64,000 nt of DNA, from positions 24,732,001 to 24,796,000 of the forward strand of contig OX344757.2 of NCBI GenBank assembly GCA_947034885.2, given 5' to 3'. The translations under genes were made by a program, and so were the position numbers. Below are positions 23,001 through 32,666 of the stretch, piece by piece; the first letter of the stretch is position 1, and each line of letters begins with the position of its first letter. This DNA comes from Thuidium tamariscinum (taxonomy: Eukaryota > Streptophyta > Bryopsida > Hypnales > Thuidiaceae). Under the pieces are notes generated by a model, which saw only the letters and a program-made list of their open reading frames with translations, did not search any database and was not told the DNA's origin.

Positions 23001-24176
23001 CACCCAAAGTTGCTTGCCCCAATCTTCAAGTAGAAGGTCAAGTGCATGCGCGGAACAACCTTGGAAATATAGGTGAGGGAATTCGCGAGTAATTTGAGTA
23101 CCAGCCAAACGCATGTTTGGCGCATTGTCCGTACAAACTTGCACCACATTCTGTCCCCCCATCGCGTCAATGTAATCGATCATGCGATTAGCCACATAAA
23201 CAGCGTCTTTGCTTTCGCCTGTAGTGTCCACCGATCCCAAAAATACTTCTCCACTCGTGCACGACAACATTACATTGATCAATGGCCGATGGCTGACATT
23301 GTCCCATCCGTCAGAACATATAGTGACACCGTACTTGTGGATAGGCCCCCTTGTCTTCTCCGCTACCAGTGCAGCCACTTCCTCCTTTGTTGATGTCATG
23401 AGCTTCGTACGTATGGCATTGTAAGGTGGAGGTTTGTAAAGAACTCTGGACTCGGAGGTTGATTTCACGGCATCCACAAAAGCGGGGTGTCTCACCACAT
23501 TGAATGGGATATTTGCTTCGTAGAAAAACTTTGCCCACTTCTTGTCTAGTACTTGCTTTTTGGATGTGTCCATCCCTTCTTGTACGGATAATTGCCTCAG
23601 CGGTCGACTATGGGTCGAAGAAGGGACAGGCGCCTCTGATGATCGAACTTGAGAATTTTGGCCCAAAGTATTTCCTCCCCTCCACTAATTGAGATTGAAG
23701 CATTGGGTAATTCTTGATCACGTACCACCCTCGTTGGATTCGATGACGGTGATGTCACTTCCACATCATGTTCCTCTTCGTCTTCGGAGACCGTAGGAAC
23801 ATTCCCCCCACAATTGAAAAACATAGCCTTCATTGCTGCACTGGCCTTGTTGCACATTCTCACTCCGGGGAGGGTGTCATTTCGTCTATAACCCAAGTGG
23901 AAAAGCAAGCGATCCTTGCGGTAACTAATCTTCGTTTTGCAGAACTTGCATTCTACTTTCCCAGGCTCTTGTAGCCTGTACCAGGGTTCCCATTGTGTCC
24001 TCCCCCCCTCCCATTGCTCCCACTGGTTCTTCACTTGAAACTGCACAAACAAAACAGGTTAGTATTCTGTTTGGATGTGATGTGGAAATAACACTTACTG
24101 CTTTCACAGCAAGTGTTCCTCCCACACTCTTCTTGGACTTCACTCTAGTGCAATGGCTATGTGCCAACCAGGTCAT
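17037..24176 (-). CDS. hAT transposase (BED, DUF659, hATC) with long acidic tail, split by element B1
   Basis: Exon 1 (24099-24176) starts MTWLAHSH; a 58-nt intron (24041-24098) joins in phase to exon 2, which encodes a BED-type zinc finger (CKFC...FHLGY). A frame change near 23690-23735 is either a very short intron or a frameshift. The DUF659 part follows to 22917 with catalytic-type Asp residues in CSDGWDN and CTDNAPN. B1 then interrupts, and the frame resumes at 19073 (SPNLMLKNPIETRF) through the dimerisation domain with ASSCERNWS supplying the expected Glu. After hATC (about 290 codons into the last part) comes an unusual tail of about 380 residues, first Asp/Glu-rich, then Arg-rich. It would cut and rejoin the CAGGGTTG ends. 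This copy works only if B1 is spliced out and the frame change is an intron. Confidence 0.85.
20307..22304 (-). CDS. Element B1 protein, intact (665 aa)
   Basis: The start chosen is ATG 22302-22304 (MASSSNPKR), also kept in B2 and B3; codons further upstream begin with GTG. The frame is uninterrupted. Conserved N-terminal domain (about 20-230): PHPKDGYSVPDCTNDRHRRM, VTVANTIFGCFEKRIVNWG, ISGYLFHLYHH. Then an acidic/Pro linker, a coiled coil (about 310-475), a polar region and a Ser/Lys/Arg-rich end (SKRARK). A and C elements encode the same layout with 30-50% similarity by eye. I cannot name the family; resemblance to plant transposon-associated ORF domains is only suggestive. It has no visible catalytic motif, and the layout would suit a structural, gag-like or nucleic-acid-binding role, which is inference. 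It is the only fully intact copy here, so B1 is probably the youngest. Confidence 0.85.
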   Translation of the reverse strand: MASSSNPKRAVVTAKAISPVIPSDPQHRKELEDDLVFLGCHGLIRRPWSVKSDEIVQEILSGVPNQYELTVRGRPSAWTPDIWANVYGFDKTGLGLAPRTDKFGVNKFRNPPHPKDGYSVPDCTNDRHRRMLEFLIPILYPEKPTRVTVTVANTIFGCFEKRIVNWGIVLQWVVNRLAEHVGREKTSTISGYLFHLYHHHDVLSGPELLRYEMGVQILKYGLTDELEKEPEDPEDEPMDEDPEEQKPVSQLERKPERKKSTTPDKRGHPDTDPPESTLGKKKRNHFDTIIRHAMMAHADNNQYEAILEQIVTKLGAVKIEDIPEILNRLPTQEVLQKKDEEIRKWEDVARNQTDKIRQAEDLARIAEEGRRKAEEERNGLQSTVTYLESDLSVANGKIVEATSLVRNLQELVAQPADTVIKAKLFSARLMTEGHVTGSKVITILVDYQAKMEGVLKEMRALIGALNPELEEGLSSLLNQQVFTDFSPSAQGRMSTDRKLLGNSPVVKNLGELGSDPNAAGPSNTPTDPQEKRASPRLDLEIRMKALANPARENPEKFAHMNEPDKVPGKDPRSKTVILDDSDREDNPPLTIRDEVRGQGGFQGVKHSESSEADSEETSTEDSGTPPVPIQKRQTRSATKKAPPPKAATRRSSVPPVGATSKRARK
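22481..22487 (-). promoter_or_regulatory. TATA box of element B1
   Basis: On the minus strand this reads GACTGGTATATAAACCC, about 180 bp upstream of the ATG. The same string is present in B2 and B3 (42677-42684). Confidence 0.65.
24041..24098 (-). other. Intron 1 of the hAT transposase gene (58 nt)
   Basis: The donor is GTAAGTG, a perfect TACTAAC branch-point-like sequence follows, and the acceptor TTTGTTTGTGCAG comes just before TTTCAAGTG. Splicing joins ...LAVKA to FQVKNQ in phase 0, giving a start codon to the BED exon. Confidence 0.7.
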
Positions 24177-24225
24177 AAGAGCAGAGATCAGCAAGGAAAA
24201 GTGACCTTCAAATACACGGCTTGTG

Positions 24226-24232
24226 CTATATA
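24226..24232 (-). promoter_or_regulatory. TATA box of the transposase gene
   Basis: CAGTATATAGC on the minus strand lies about 50 bp upstream of the exon 1 ATG and directly inside the right terminal motif cluster. Confidence 0.6.
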
Positions 24233-24239
24233 CTGTGAA

Positions 24240-24660
24240 GGCCTGGCAGCAGTCGTCCAATCGACGGCCTGTCCGTTGGTGCACTGTGGACAGCCGCGGA
24301 CGGGACGTCGTGGCCGTCCCCGCAGACGCTCTGGCCGTCCAGCGGACGTCCCACTGTCCAGACGACGGCCTGGCCGTCCCCGCAGCGTGGACGGACTCTG
24401 GACGCCGTGACTGTCCACTGAACAGAAAACTGTCGAGGCGACGGCCTGGCCGTCGCGCCTAAACCCTAAAGCCGCGGACGCTGTGTCCGTCCACGCGATG
24501 GCCAGTCGTCGAGGCGGCCGACAAGCCGTCTGCGCGTTGTCGACGGACTTCATCCGCGCTGTCGACGATGCCGTCAACATTCGGGACGGCCTCTGACGTG
24601 TCCTGCCGCGTCATGACATCCCGACGGGAAAAGCCCACGTCACGTCAAGATAGACAACCC
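24240..24660. repeat. Right terminal GACGGCC-motif cluster and transposase upstream region
   Basis: This GC-rich block is dense in GACGGCCTG, CCGTCC and GTCGACGG. It doubles as the promoter-upstream region of the transposase. The outermost 110 bp or so closely match the left end of the 31997-32658 derivative (shared string GTCAGAGGCCGTCCCGAATG, minus strand). Confidence 0.8.
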
Positions 24661-24662
24661 TG

Positions 24663-24670
24663 ATGGAGAC
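24663..24670. repeat. Right 8-bp target duplication of the giant hAT
   Basis: ATGGAGAC immediately after CAACCCTG is identical to 4187-4194. A1 coding sequence continues from here (GCACTAGAGAAGTGGCG). Confidence 0.93.
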
Positions 24671-26835
24671 AGCACTAGAGAAGTGGCGAGTAGTGGTCAC
24701 GGAGGTCTAGGCTAGCTTTGTCCCGGTTTCAAGACCAGAAGAGCAGAAGATGGAGGTGGAGCAACCAAAGACACAGCCACCACCAGTCGTAGTCACAGAG
24801 GAGGCCGACGTGACCGAGCCTGCGAAGGAAGAAGAGAGGTGGTTTGAAGCCGTGACGGAGGAGCCCGTTCAACAGACCCGGAGTGAAGAACTTAGGGTTT
24901 CCGAGCCCGAGAAGACCAAGGGACTGGAACCGGAGCCAAGTGTGTTATAGAAAGTTGCCAAGGGAACGTCGCCACCAAGGGAGAAGACCAAGTTCATCAA
25001 CTTGATCGGCGATTCCCCAAGCAAGTCATCACCCACGGTCATCGTGCAATCGAAGACCGGTGAGGAAGTGAAGACAACGGTGCAGGTTCGCCCAATATTG
25101 AAGACCGGATTTGGATCCGGGTCGCCAAGCAAGGGACCAGTCTGGATTATCGAGAGAGTAGAGGAGCAAACCCCGCAGAGCAAGGCAGTTCATCATCCGC
25201 CAATCACAGGATTCAAGAGGAGGGTCACGGAGACACCCACGGTGAAGCGGAAGGCCCGGGTAGAAGAAGAGGACGAGGAGTCAGAAGAGGAAGATGAGGA
25301 CTCGGAGGAGGAGACCGACTCTGGTGATGAGTCGAACCAGTACTCGGATGCAGACCAAGCACTGGCGGAGACCTGGAAGAGTAAGGCCAAGGCGCGGGGT
25401 AAGACCAAGCCAAAGCCCAGACCAGTCAAGATGTACCGGTCTCCGGTCAAGAAGAAGCAGCCAGCCCGGAAGGGTGCCTTGCCTATCAAGCGGCCAAGAA
25501 AGTAGGAAGCATTGATACCAGGTAGATAGAAAGGCGACTAATCTTTAGCCAAAGCAGGTTATATTTAGAGTAGGTGTTTTGAACCTAGACCGGATCCGGA
25601 TTTGTAGGATCTGAGATCCTATTTTGTTGGTATTTTTGGAGTTTTGTGGAAGTCAATCCACCCAAGTTATAGAGGAATGTCACGTGGCATTCTTTGAGGT
25701 TGGTGTTGATTCCATTTGCACTTTTAGGTTTGCTCGTAGTTTAGTATTTAAACCCGGTTGGTAATTGAATCCGGGCGCGCATTATGTTATCTTACTTTCG
25801 CAAGTTTTTGTGTTGCAAATACAAGTCAGAGCCTTTCTGATTCACTTTGAAGTGGACTGTGTGCATGGGACCCTGTTGTCGTAGCATAGGAAAGCACAAT
25901 TCCTTCTCTAAGGCGTTAGAATGCACTAATTTAGCCTTAAAGTGACTCGTGTATCGTTCCCAAAGGATTTGGTCAAAAGTTGACGAAAGACCGGAATACG
26001 TTAGTGGTTACCACAACAAAACCCAAGCAAAAGAATGATCCGGTCCTGGTTTAAGGGGTTCCTAGAATTTACCTTGGACCTGATATGAGATCAATCCTTC
26101 GACTTCAGAGAATTACTTCTTCACTTATACCATTATATTTATCATCTTCTTACTTATTCTTACTGAATATGGGACCGGAGACCGGATACTAAGAGTTGGT
26201 CTAGTCCCTAAATAGATAACTGAGTGTAGGTTTAACCTCTGTAATAAGAGGGGTCTGCTTGTTTGGGCGTTTAGGAAGGAAGCTTACTCCTACCCTTCAA
26301 GTTTTAAAGTGTCAGAAGCTCCACTTGTAAAGAAAAATGAACTAATACTAAAACAGACCGAAATACTTCACAACTAGACCGAAACTGATCTGGTCCAGCA
26401 GGTCACGCAAGCACTCCTGCCTAATCCTAACAAATGCTACAACGACAGATTACCCAGTTAGTCTAAGTCCTAGCAAAACAAGGGCGGTAACTTGTGTAAG
26501 AGAGCTGAATTTCCTCACTAGTTGTGGCAAGACATATTTTTGATCTTTCCATTTAAAGTCAGTATGGAGCGGAAAGTCGAAAATTTAGCAACCGGATTTG
26601 TTCAGGGAACGGGTAAGATCCAGAAGTAGTACCAGATAATGTTGTAGAGACCGGTGGCAGAATAATTCCGGTTTATTACGACGGAATACCGGAACGGAAA
26701 AATTCCGGACCCTACAGAACGGATTCTATCCGGATTCAGTCCCAGAACGGAACGGATGATTTCCGGACTTGGACCGATCGGATGAGAACGGGAACGGATG
26801 ATCAGGAACGGAATACCGGATCCATTTCTGGAAAG

Positions 26836-26843
26836 TATATAAG
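26836..26843 (+). promoter_or_regulatory. TATA box of element C1
   Basis: TATATAAG lies about 350 bp upstream of the C1 ATG, preceded by GC-rich CCGGAA/CGGAAT words. Confidence 0.65.
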
Positions 26844-27193
26844 GCCTGACATTTTCAGTTGGCCCATTTGCTCTCAGGCGCTTCGTTGTGTGTTTTTCAA
26901 CCCTCAGCGTTTTCCGCCTTTTCTGTGAGTTGGTTTTCCGCGCGTGTTTGGTGGCGCAATTTTCTGTGACGCGGCTGTCAGTATTAGCAGCGGGTGTTTT
27001 GTCAGAGCGGGCAGTTGTCAGCGGCGCGGGTTTCAGACTGTGCGCTGAGACGCTGGTGTGTGGAGAGGAGTGTGTGTGTGTATGTGCAGGTGGTTATTAC
27101 GGGCGGATTACTTTTGTAGTTGTGTTGTGAGTGTGTGTGAGGAACGGGACGTGCGGCTAGGAGAGCAGTGAGGTAGTTTTCCGGATAGTTGCC

Positions 27194-28876
27194 ATGCCGC
27201 AGCTACGCCGGAAGAGAACCGAGTCCACTACACCCCCACCCTCAGGGATAAAGCTGAAGAAAGTAGTTCCGCTCATCCCTTCCACAGAGCCGGAGAAAAG
27301 CAACTTGATGGCGGACTTAACCGCAATGGGGTGTCTAGGGTTAGCAGAGATACCCTAGGGTTTCAAGGAGGAGCGGATGGTGAAGGAGCTGAAGGGCAAG
27401 GTGTCGAATCAGTTCGACAACACGGCGCAGGGAATGCCGCACAAATGGACGGAAGCGCACTGGAGGGCCGTATACGGGTTCAAACACCAGGGGCACGGAC
27501 CGGCCGGGAGGAAGGTAGACTTCCTCCAAAACAAGTTTAGTGGCACCCCTCACCCGAAGGACGGATACCGGATCATGGACTGCAACGAAGACAGGCATAG
27601 GCGCCTGTTGAAGTTTCTGCTTCCGGTCCTTCATCCGGAGAAACCAACCCGGATCACGATCGGCCTAGCCAACACCATTTTCGGTGCGCTGATCGGAGAC
27701 CGGAAAGTGGACTGGGGCCGGATCATACAGGACCTGATCACCCAGTTACTGAAGAACCTCGGAGGGAGTAGGGCAACTCCGATCTCCCCCTACCTCTTCC
27801 ACCTCTACCACCATCTACAGCTCCTTTCGGATACGGAAGAGAAGACGTGGCACACCCAGAAGATAGTCTTGACGTACGGGGAGACGTCAACGGATGATGA
27901 GGAGAGCTCCGAGTCCGAGACAGAGCGGGAGGACTCGGATAAGGGAGAGGAACCGGAAGTTCCGCTCGTGAAGCGGCAGAAGACCACACCGCCGAACACG
28001 AGGGGATCTCCTCCGGTCCGACACAATCCGGGAACGGAAGGCAGAGCGGGACCATCCGAACCGGGTCAGGCCGAACCAGCAGCAGAGGAAACGGATCCCA
28101 GTGATCCGTTCCTGCAACTGACGGAAATCCTGTGCAACATCCGAGCGGATTGGGAGGTCAAGCGGATCGTCCTGGAGAACATCGCGGGGATGGTCAATGG
28201 CAAACCGGATCATACTCTTCCGACCGTGGTAGGGAATTGCATCGCCTCGCCTGCGGATCTCGCCAAGTTGGAGGAGGAAAACCGGAAACTTCAGGAGGAA
28301 GTTGACGGTTTGAAGGCGGAGCTCCTTGTTCTCAGGGACAACGAGGCCGCTACCAAGGAGATGGCGGCAAAGACCGTCAAATTGGCGGAGCACGTGAAGA
28401 CAACATTCGGGGAACCCGGATCGGCTGTCATCCGGGCTCAACTGTTTGACGAAGAAGTGCACAAGGAGAAGAAACTATCCGGAAGCCGGATAGTCCGGAT
28501 TCTGTCCGACTTCTCCGAAAAGGTGGAGACGACTTTGGTGAAGGTTCGGGAGGCGGCCGAACGGATGGAAGACTGTAGCCGGAGACTGATGGAAATTCCG
28601 GTCAGACTCTCCGATCTGTCTCTACCGGATATTTCCGAAGGGTTGCCTCAGAGACCAGGGAAGGACAGGACGCCGCAATCCAAGAAGTCAGGGCGAGCGT
28701 CAACGGGCAACCGGGAGGTGGCAATTCAGTTGTCGGAGTCTCCTGCGAGTCCGGTTACTGGAGCTCCGGTTGCAACAGACGGAGAACGGAATCGGAACCT
28801 CACCGAGGTCTTCGAGCAGATCAGTAGGGCGGAAAGCCCGACTATAGGATCTAGGGTAGCAGAGCCGGATACGTAG
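27194..28876 (+). CDS. Element C1 protein, one in-frame TAG
   Basis: ATG 27194 opens a frame (MPQLRRKRTE) that meets TAG at 27356-27358 (codon 55) and then runs open to TAG at 28874-28876, 560 codons in all. The stop sits exactly where A1, A2 and B1 have a conserved Trp before K-E/D-E. Regions: basic N-terminus; conserved domain with HPKDGYRIMDCNEDRHRRLL, LANTIFGALIGDRKVDWG and ISPYLFHLYHH; acidic linker; coiled coil (KLEEENRKLQEEVDGLKAEL); and a Pro/Ser-rich tail without the basic end of A. Apart from the TAG, the gene is undamaged. Function unknown. Confidence 0.75.
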
Positions 28877-31800
28877 GTATTAGGACTTTCCTGTTTTTGT
28901 AGTTTTTAACTTAGGAACGGATCAGGAGGAAATCCGGTCCGGTTTAGGAACTTGGAGCAAGTTGGAATCCGTTCCGGTTCAGAAGTAGGTAGGAACGGAT
29001 CCGCCGAGCGTTAATCGTGGCGGACTTGTATGGCGCTTTTTGCTTTTTGCCCATTATTTAAGTCAGTCCCCTCGCGGTGGACTGGGAGTCTTTTCCTTTG
29101 CATTATCTTTGTGTATTCTATTCCCTCTTGCTTTGCGCGTGTATCTCCCGGGTTTGGCAGGGCGGCGTGACGCGGAGTTAGGAAGGCGCAAGTGGTTTTG
29201 CAGGCGACGTTCTCCCTTTGGTGTTTATTTTCCGCGTCTGAGTATATGAGAACGGGTAGAGAAGAGTTGGGAGTGTAATTCTAGTGCCTCAGCGCTTCTA
29301 GGACTTAAGATTCCGGGTGAGAAAGCCGTTGTTAGGCTAGACGAGAGGGAGGGATTCCTTAATCGTGCTAGAGCTCCTGGGTGGGAAACCCAGTTGAGTG
29401 TCCGATCTCCTGTGAGGTCTCACCGTCTTTGTGGCAAACGGAAGAGTTCCGGTTGACGTTGGAACGGACGGATACACTTGTAGCCACCTGGCTCCCCAGG
29501 AACGGAAAGTAGTGGCAAAGTCGTTGTAGTATGAGAAGATCGTACGGGGGATCTCTGTGTGACCTACAATCCGGATCTTTGTCTGGATTGTTGCGAGGGA
29601 TCAAACCGGATCTGAAGTATTTTTAGAATTAACAGGTAGAAAGTGGGTCTTCAGCCACTATAAGTCACGGAAGGAGCGGTGGGCCTACCGCTCACAAAAT
29701 CAAGCGGCGACCCCTCTGATGGTAAAACAGAGGCAAAACTAAAACGGATTGAGGAACGGATGTGGACGGATCATCCGGAACGGATTGATCCAGAGAGGAA
29801 ACCAGGAGCGGAACCCGTAAGGGAGCGGATCCGTTGCAGTCTGACGGAACGGATAAAATCCGGGAAACCGGAAAAGTGAAGGAACGGATCCATTCCGGAC
29901 CAGATTGCTAGAATATCAGTTTTGAACGGGATAACGGGTTGTTATCTCGGGTTGTTTGTGTATTTCCGGTTCTAGATCTAGAACCGGATTATAGAGTTTT
30001 GGGAGCTGTCCTATCTTAATCGCTTAACTAAGCCAGATACTTCACAGAATCTCGTGGGTTCGATCTTTAGAGTCACTTAGTTATACTCTAGAGTGATTTT
30101 TGTGAGTATAATAGGGAATTTACTTACCCTGTGTTGCGACACTAGTCCTTCTTTCTTCTAAAGAGACGGGATCACCATTCAGTTGGCATTTGGCCGGATG
30201 CTCCCAATCTCAAATCTAGACTCTACAAGTGTCTATCTCCGTTGATTACTCCCTAGACCTGTTCCGGAAAACACTGTGGGATCTTACACAAATTCCCTAT
30301 AGTCAAAACCAAATTCACTTTAAGTCCAGAGACCGGATAAACTAAACATCCAGGCACACATTCATCCACACAAGGCTGCAATCCTAACCGTCACAATAAA
30401 ACTTTGAGAGGGTCCCATGTACACAATCTACTTCAGAGTGAATCAGAAAGGCTCTGACTTGTATTTGCAACACAAAAACTTGCGAAAGTAAGATAACATA
30501 ATGCGCGCTCGGATTCAATTACCAACTGGGTTTAAATACTAAACTACGAGCAAACCTAAAAGTGCAAATGGAATCAACACCAACCTCAGAGAATGCCATG
30601 TGACATTCCTCTACAACTTGGGTGGATTGACTTCCACAAAACTCCAAAAATACCAACAAAATAGGATCTCAGATCCTACAAATTTGGATCCAGTCTAGGT
30701 TCAAAACATCTACTCTAAATATAACTTGCTTTGGCTAAAGGTTAGCCGCCTTTCTATCTACCTGGTATCAATGCTCCCTACTTCCTCGGCCGCTTGATAG
30801 GTGAGGCACCCTTCCGGGCTGGCTGCTTCTTCCCAATCGGAGACCGGTACATCTTGACTGGTCTGGGCTTTAGCTTGGTCTTACCTCGCACCTTGGCCCT
30901 ACTCTTCTTGGTCTCCGCCAATGCTTGGTTTGCATCCGAGTATTGGTCCGACTCATCACCAGAGTCGGTCTCCTCCTCCTCATCCTCCTCGTCTGACTCA
31001 TCGTCCTCCTCTTCTACCCGGGCCTTCCGCTTCACCGTGGGTGTCTCCGTGACCTTCCTCTTGAATCCGGTGATTGGTGGATGATGAACTGCCTTGCTCT
31101 GCGGGGTCTGCTCCTCCACTCTCTTGATAATCCGGACTGGTCCCTTGCTTGGCGACCCGGATCCAGATCTGATCTTCAGGATCGGGCGGACCTGAACTGT
31201 TGTCTTCACTACCTCACCGATCTTCGGTTGCTCGATGATTATGGGTGATGACTTGCTTGGGGAATCGCCGATTAGGTTGATGAACTTGGTCTTCTCTCTT
31301 GGTGGTGACGTTCCCTTGGCAACCTCTCGCAACACACTCGGCTCTAGTTCCGGTCCCTTGGTTTTCTTGGGCTCGGAAACCCTAGGTTCTTCAATCCTGG
31401 TCTGTTGAACGGGTTTCTCCGTCACGGCTTCAGACCTCTTGTCTTCTTCCTTCGCCGGCTCGGTCACACCGGCCTCCTTTTCGACTGCATCTGGTGGTGG
31501 CTGTATCTTCGGTTGCTCCACCTCCATTTTCTGCTCTTCCGGTCTTGGGACCGGAACAGAACTAGCCTGGACCTCCGTGACTACTACTCGCCACTTCTCC
31601 AATGCTGCCTCCATTTTCTTGTTGTAAGCCACCAGCACCGTGAACAGCTAGTGGCCCACCATCTTGCCTACCTCCAACACCTTCTTGTTGAACAGCATGG
31701 CCTTGTTGACGACTTCGCCCGGATGAGTGATGAACTCTCGGATTTCTCCGAGAGTGTTCCGGGCTTGAGTGGAGAGTCGCTTCTCCTCGTCCAACTCCTC

Positions 31801-31988
31801 TTGCTTTTGATGAAGCTCCTTCTTCAGGGCTGAGACCTGGTTAGTTATCCGGGTTACCTCTTCCTTGTCTCGACTCTCATGTGCCTCTCGGATCAATTCT
31901 CCCAATATCTCCATCACCTTGGAGGGCGGAATACTGCCCAAGGCTCTGCACACTCCCTACAATACCTTTCTTTCCTCCAAGTGGTGCC

Positions 31989-32666
31989 TTCTGAAGCAGG
32001 GTTGTCTATCCCGACGTGACGTGGGCTTTTCTCGTCCGGATGTCATGACGCGTCAGAGGCCGTCCCGAATGCTGACGGCGTCGTGGACGGCCTGGATGAA
32101 GTCCGTCGACCGTCGACAAGGCCGTCCACCATCGACAGGGCCGTCGAGAAGGCCGTCCACCGTCGACAGGGCCGTCCACGAGGCCGTCGACCGTTAACAG
32201 GGCCGTCGTGGAGGCCGTCGACCGTTAACAGGGCCGTCAAGGAGGCCGTCGACCGTCGAGGAGGCCGTCCACGAGGCCGTCCACCAATTAGGGCTCGCCG
32301 GCTGTAAACTTCAAAGCCTTGTAACTTTTGCAAAAAGTTTTCAAATTGGGCAAATGAGATGTTTTTCGGCATCTACAGAAACTGTAGATGCCGAAAAACA
32401 TCTCATTTGCCCAATTTGAAAACTTTTTGCAAAAGTTACAAGGCTCTGAAGTTTACAGCCGGCTAGCCCTAATCGGTTCGATTCTATCCTGGACGGTCCG
32501 GTCGACGGTGGACGGCCTCGTCGACGGCCCTGTCGACGATTTTTCATCCTTTGTCGCGGATTCTGTCGTGAATTTCATCCTGACGGACGCTCGGCTCCCC
32601 GTCACGTCAACAGACGGACATCCTGACGGACGGACATGACGCGACGGAAGCAACCCTGTTCTGAAG
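31989..32666. mobile_element. 662-bp non-autonomous derivative of the giant hAT
   Basis: The element is 31997-32658 with target duplication TTCTGAAG at 31989-31996 and 32659-32666. Ends are CAGGGTTG at both sides. Its left 110 bp match the right end of the giant hAT and its right 130 bp match the giant's left end (shared GACGTGACGGGGAGCCGAGC, minus strand), so it is the same family in inverted orientation with the middle replaced. It has GACGGCC arrays and a long hairpin, and no gene. Confidence 0.9.
32286..32473. repeat. Near-perfect hairpin with 92-bp arms inside the hAT derivative
   Basis: The arms 32286-32378 and 32382-32473 are almost exact reverse complements with a 3-nt loop (AAA) between CTACAG and CTGTAG. 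A few mismatches occur (e.g. caaagcc vs ggctctg). Transcription would give a long double-stranded RNA stem. Confidence 0.85.

Larger units (their letters stand above)
4195..24662 (-). mobile_element. Giant hAT-superfamily transposon carrying three genes
   Basis: The left end begins CAGGGTTGCTTCCGTCGCG and the right end, read on the minus strand, begins CAGGGTTGTCTATCTTGACG. CAGGG ends with an 8-bp duplication are the hAT signature, and the inside holds a hAT transposase gene. Total length is 20.5 kb, or about 15.7 kb without B1 and a 919-bp TTAA-flanked insertion; typical hAT elements such as Ac are under 6 kb. Contents from left: terminal GACGGCC-motif cluster, AT-rich satellite, RING gene, second motif cluster, AT-rich DNA, third cluster, kinase-like gene, transposase, terminal cluster. 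It is assigned to the minus strand because the transposase is transcribed that way. The exact duplication and ends that match a derivative at 31997-32658 show it moved as one unit. Confidence 0.9.
2925..25505 (+). pseudogene. Element A1 protein gene, decayed and interrupted
   Basis: The family start is ATG 2925. The frame has TAG at codon 6 (2940-2942; Gln in A2), a 1-nt deletion near 3764 and TAG in place of Arg near 3912. It is cut after 4194 by the giant hAT and resumes at 24671 in the same protein context. The second half has further stops near 24707 and 24947 and ends with TAG at 25503-25505 after a basic tail (IKRPRK). Order of regions: conserved N-terminal domain (about residues 20-205), acidic linker, coiled coil (heptad-rich, QKQEELDEEKRL), Pro/Glu-rich part, then an acidic stretch and a Lys/Arg-rich C-terminus. 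No zinc knuckle, protease, reverse transcriptase or transposase motif is visible. It is not functional as it stands. Confidence 0.75.
26523..30141 (+). mobile_element. Element C1, full length
   Basis: It is 3619 bp, starting TGTGGCAAGACAT and ending CCCTGTGTTGCGACA. The target duplication CTAGT lies at 26518-26522 and 30142-30146. The uninterrupted site exists in A1's tail near 34365-34375 (minus: cctcactagtcc), which proves the boundaries. It contains a TATA box, one protein gene and a long 3' part (28877-30141), and no LTR pair or pol. Confidence 0.93.
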
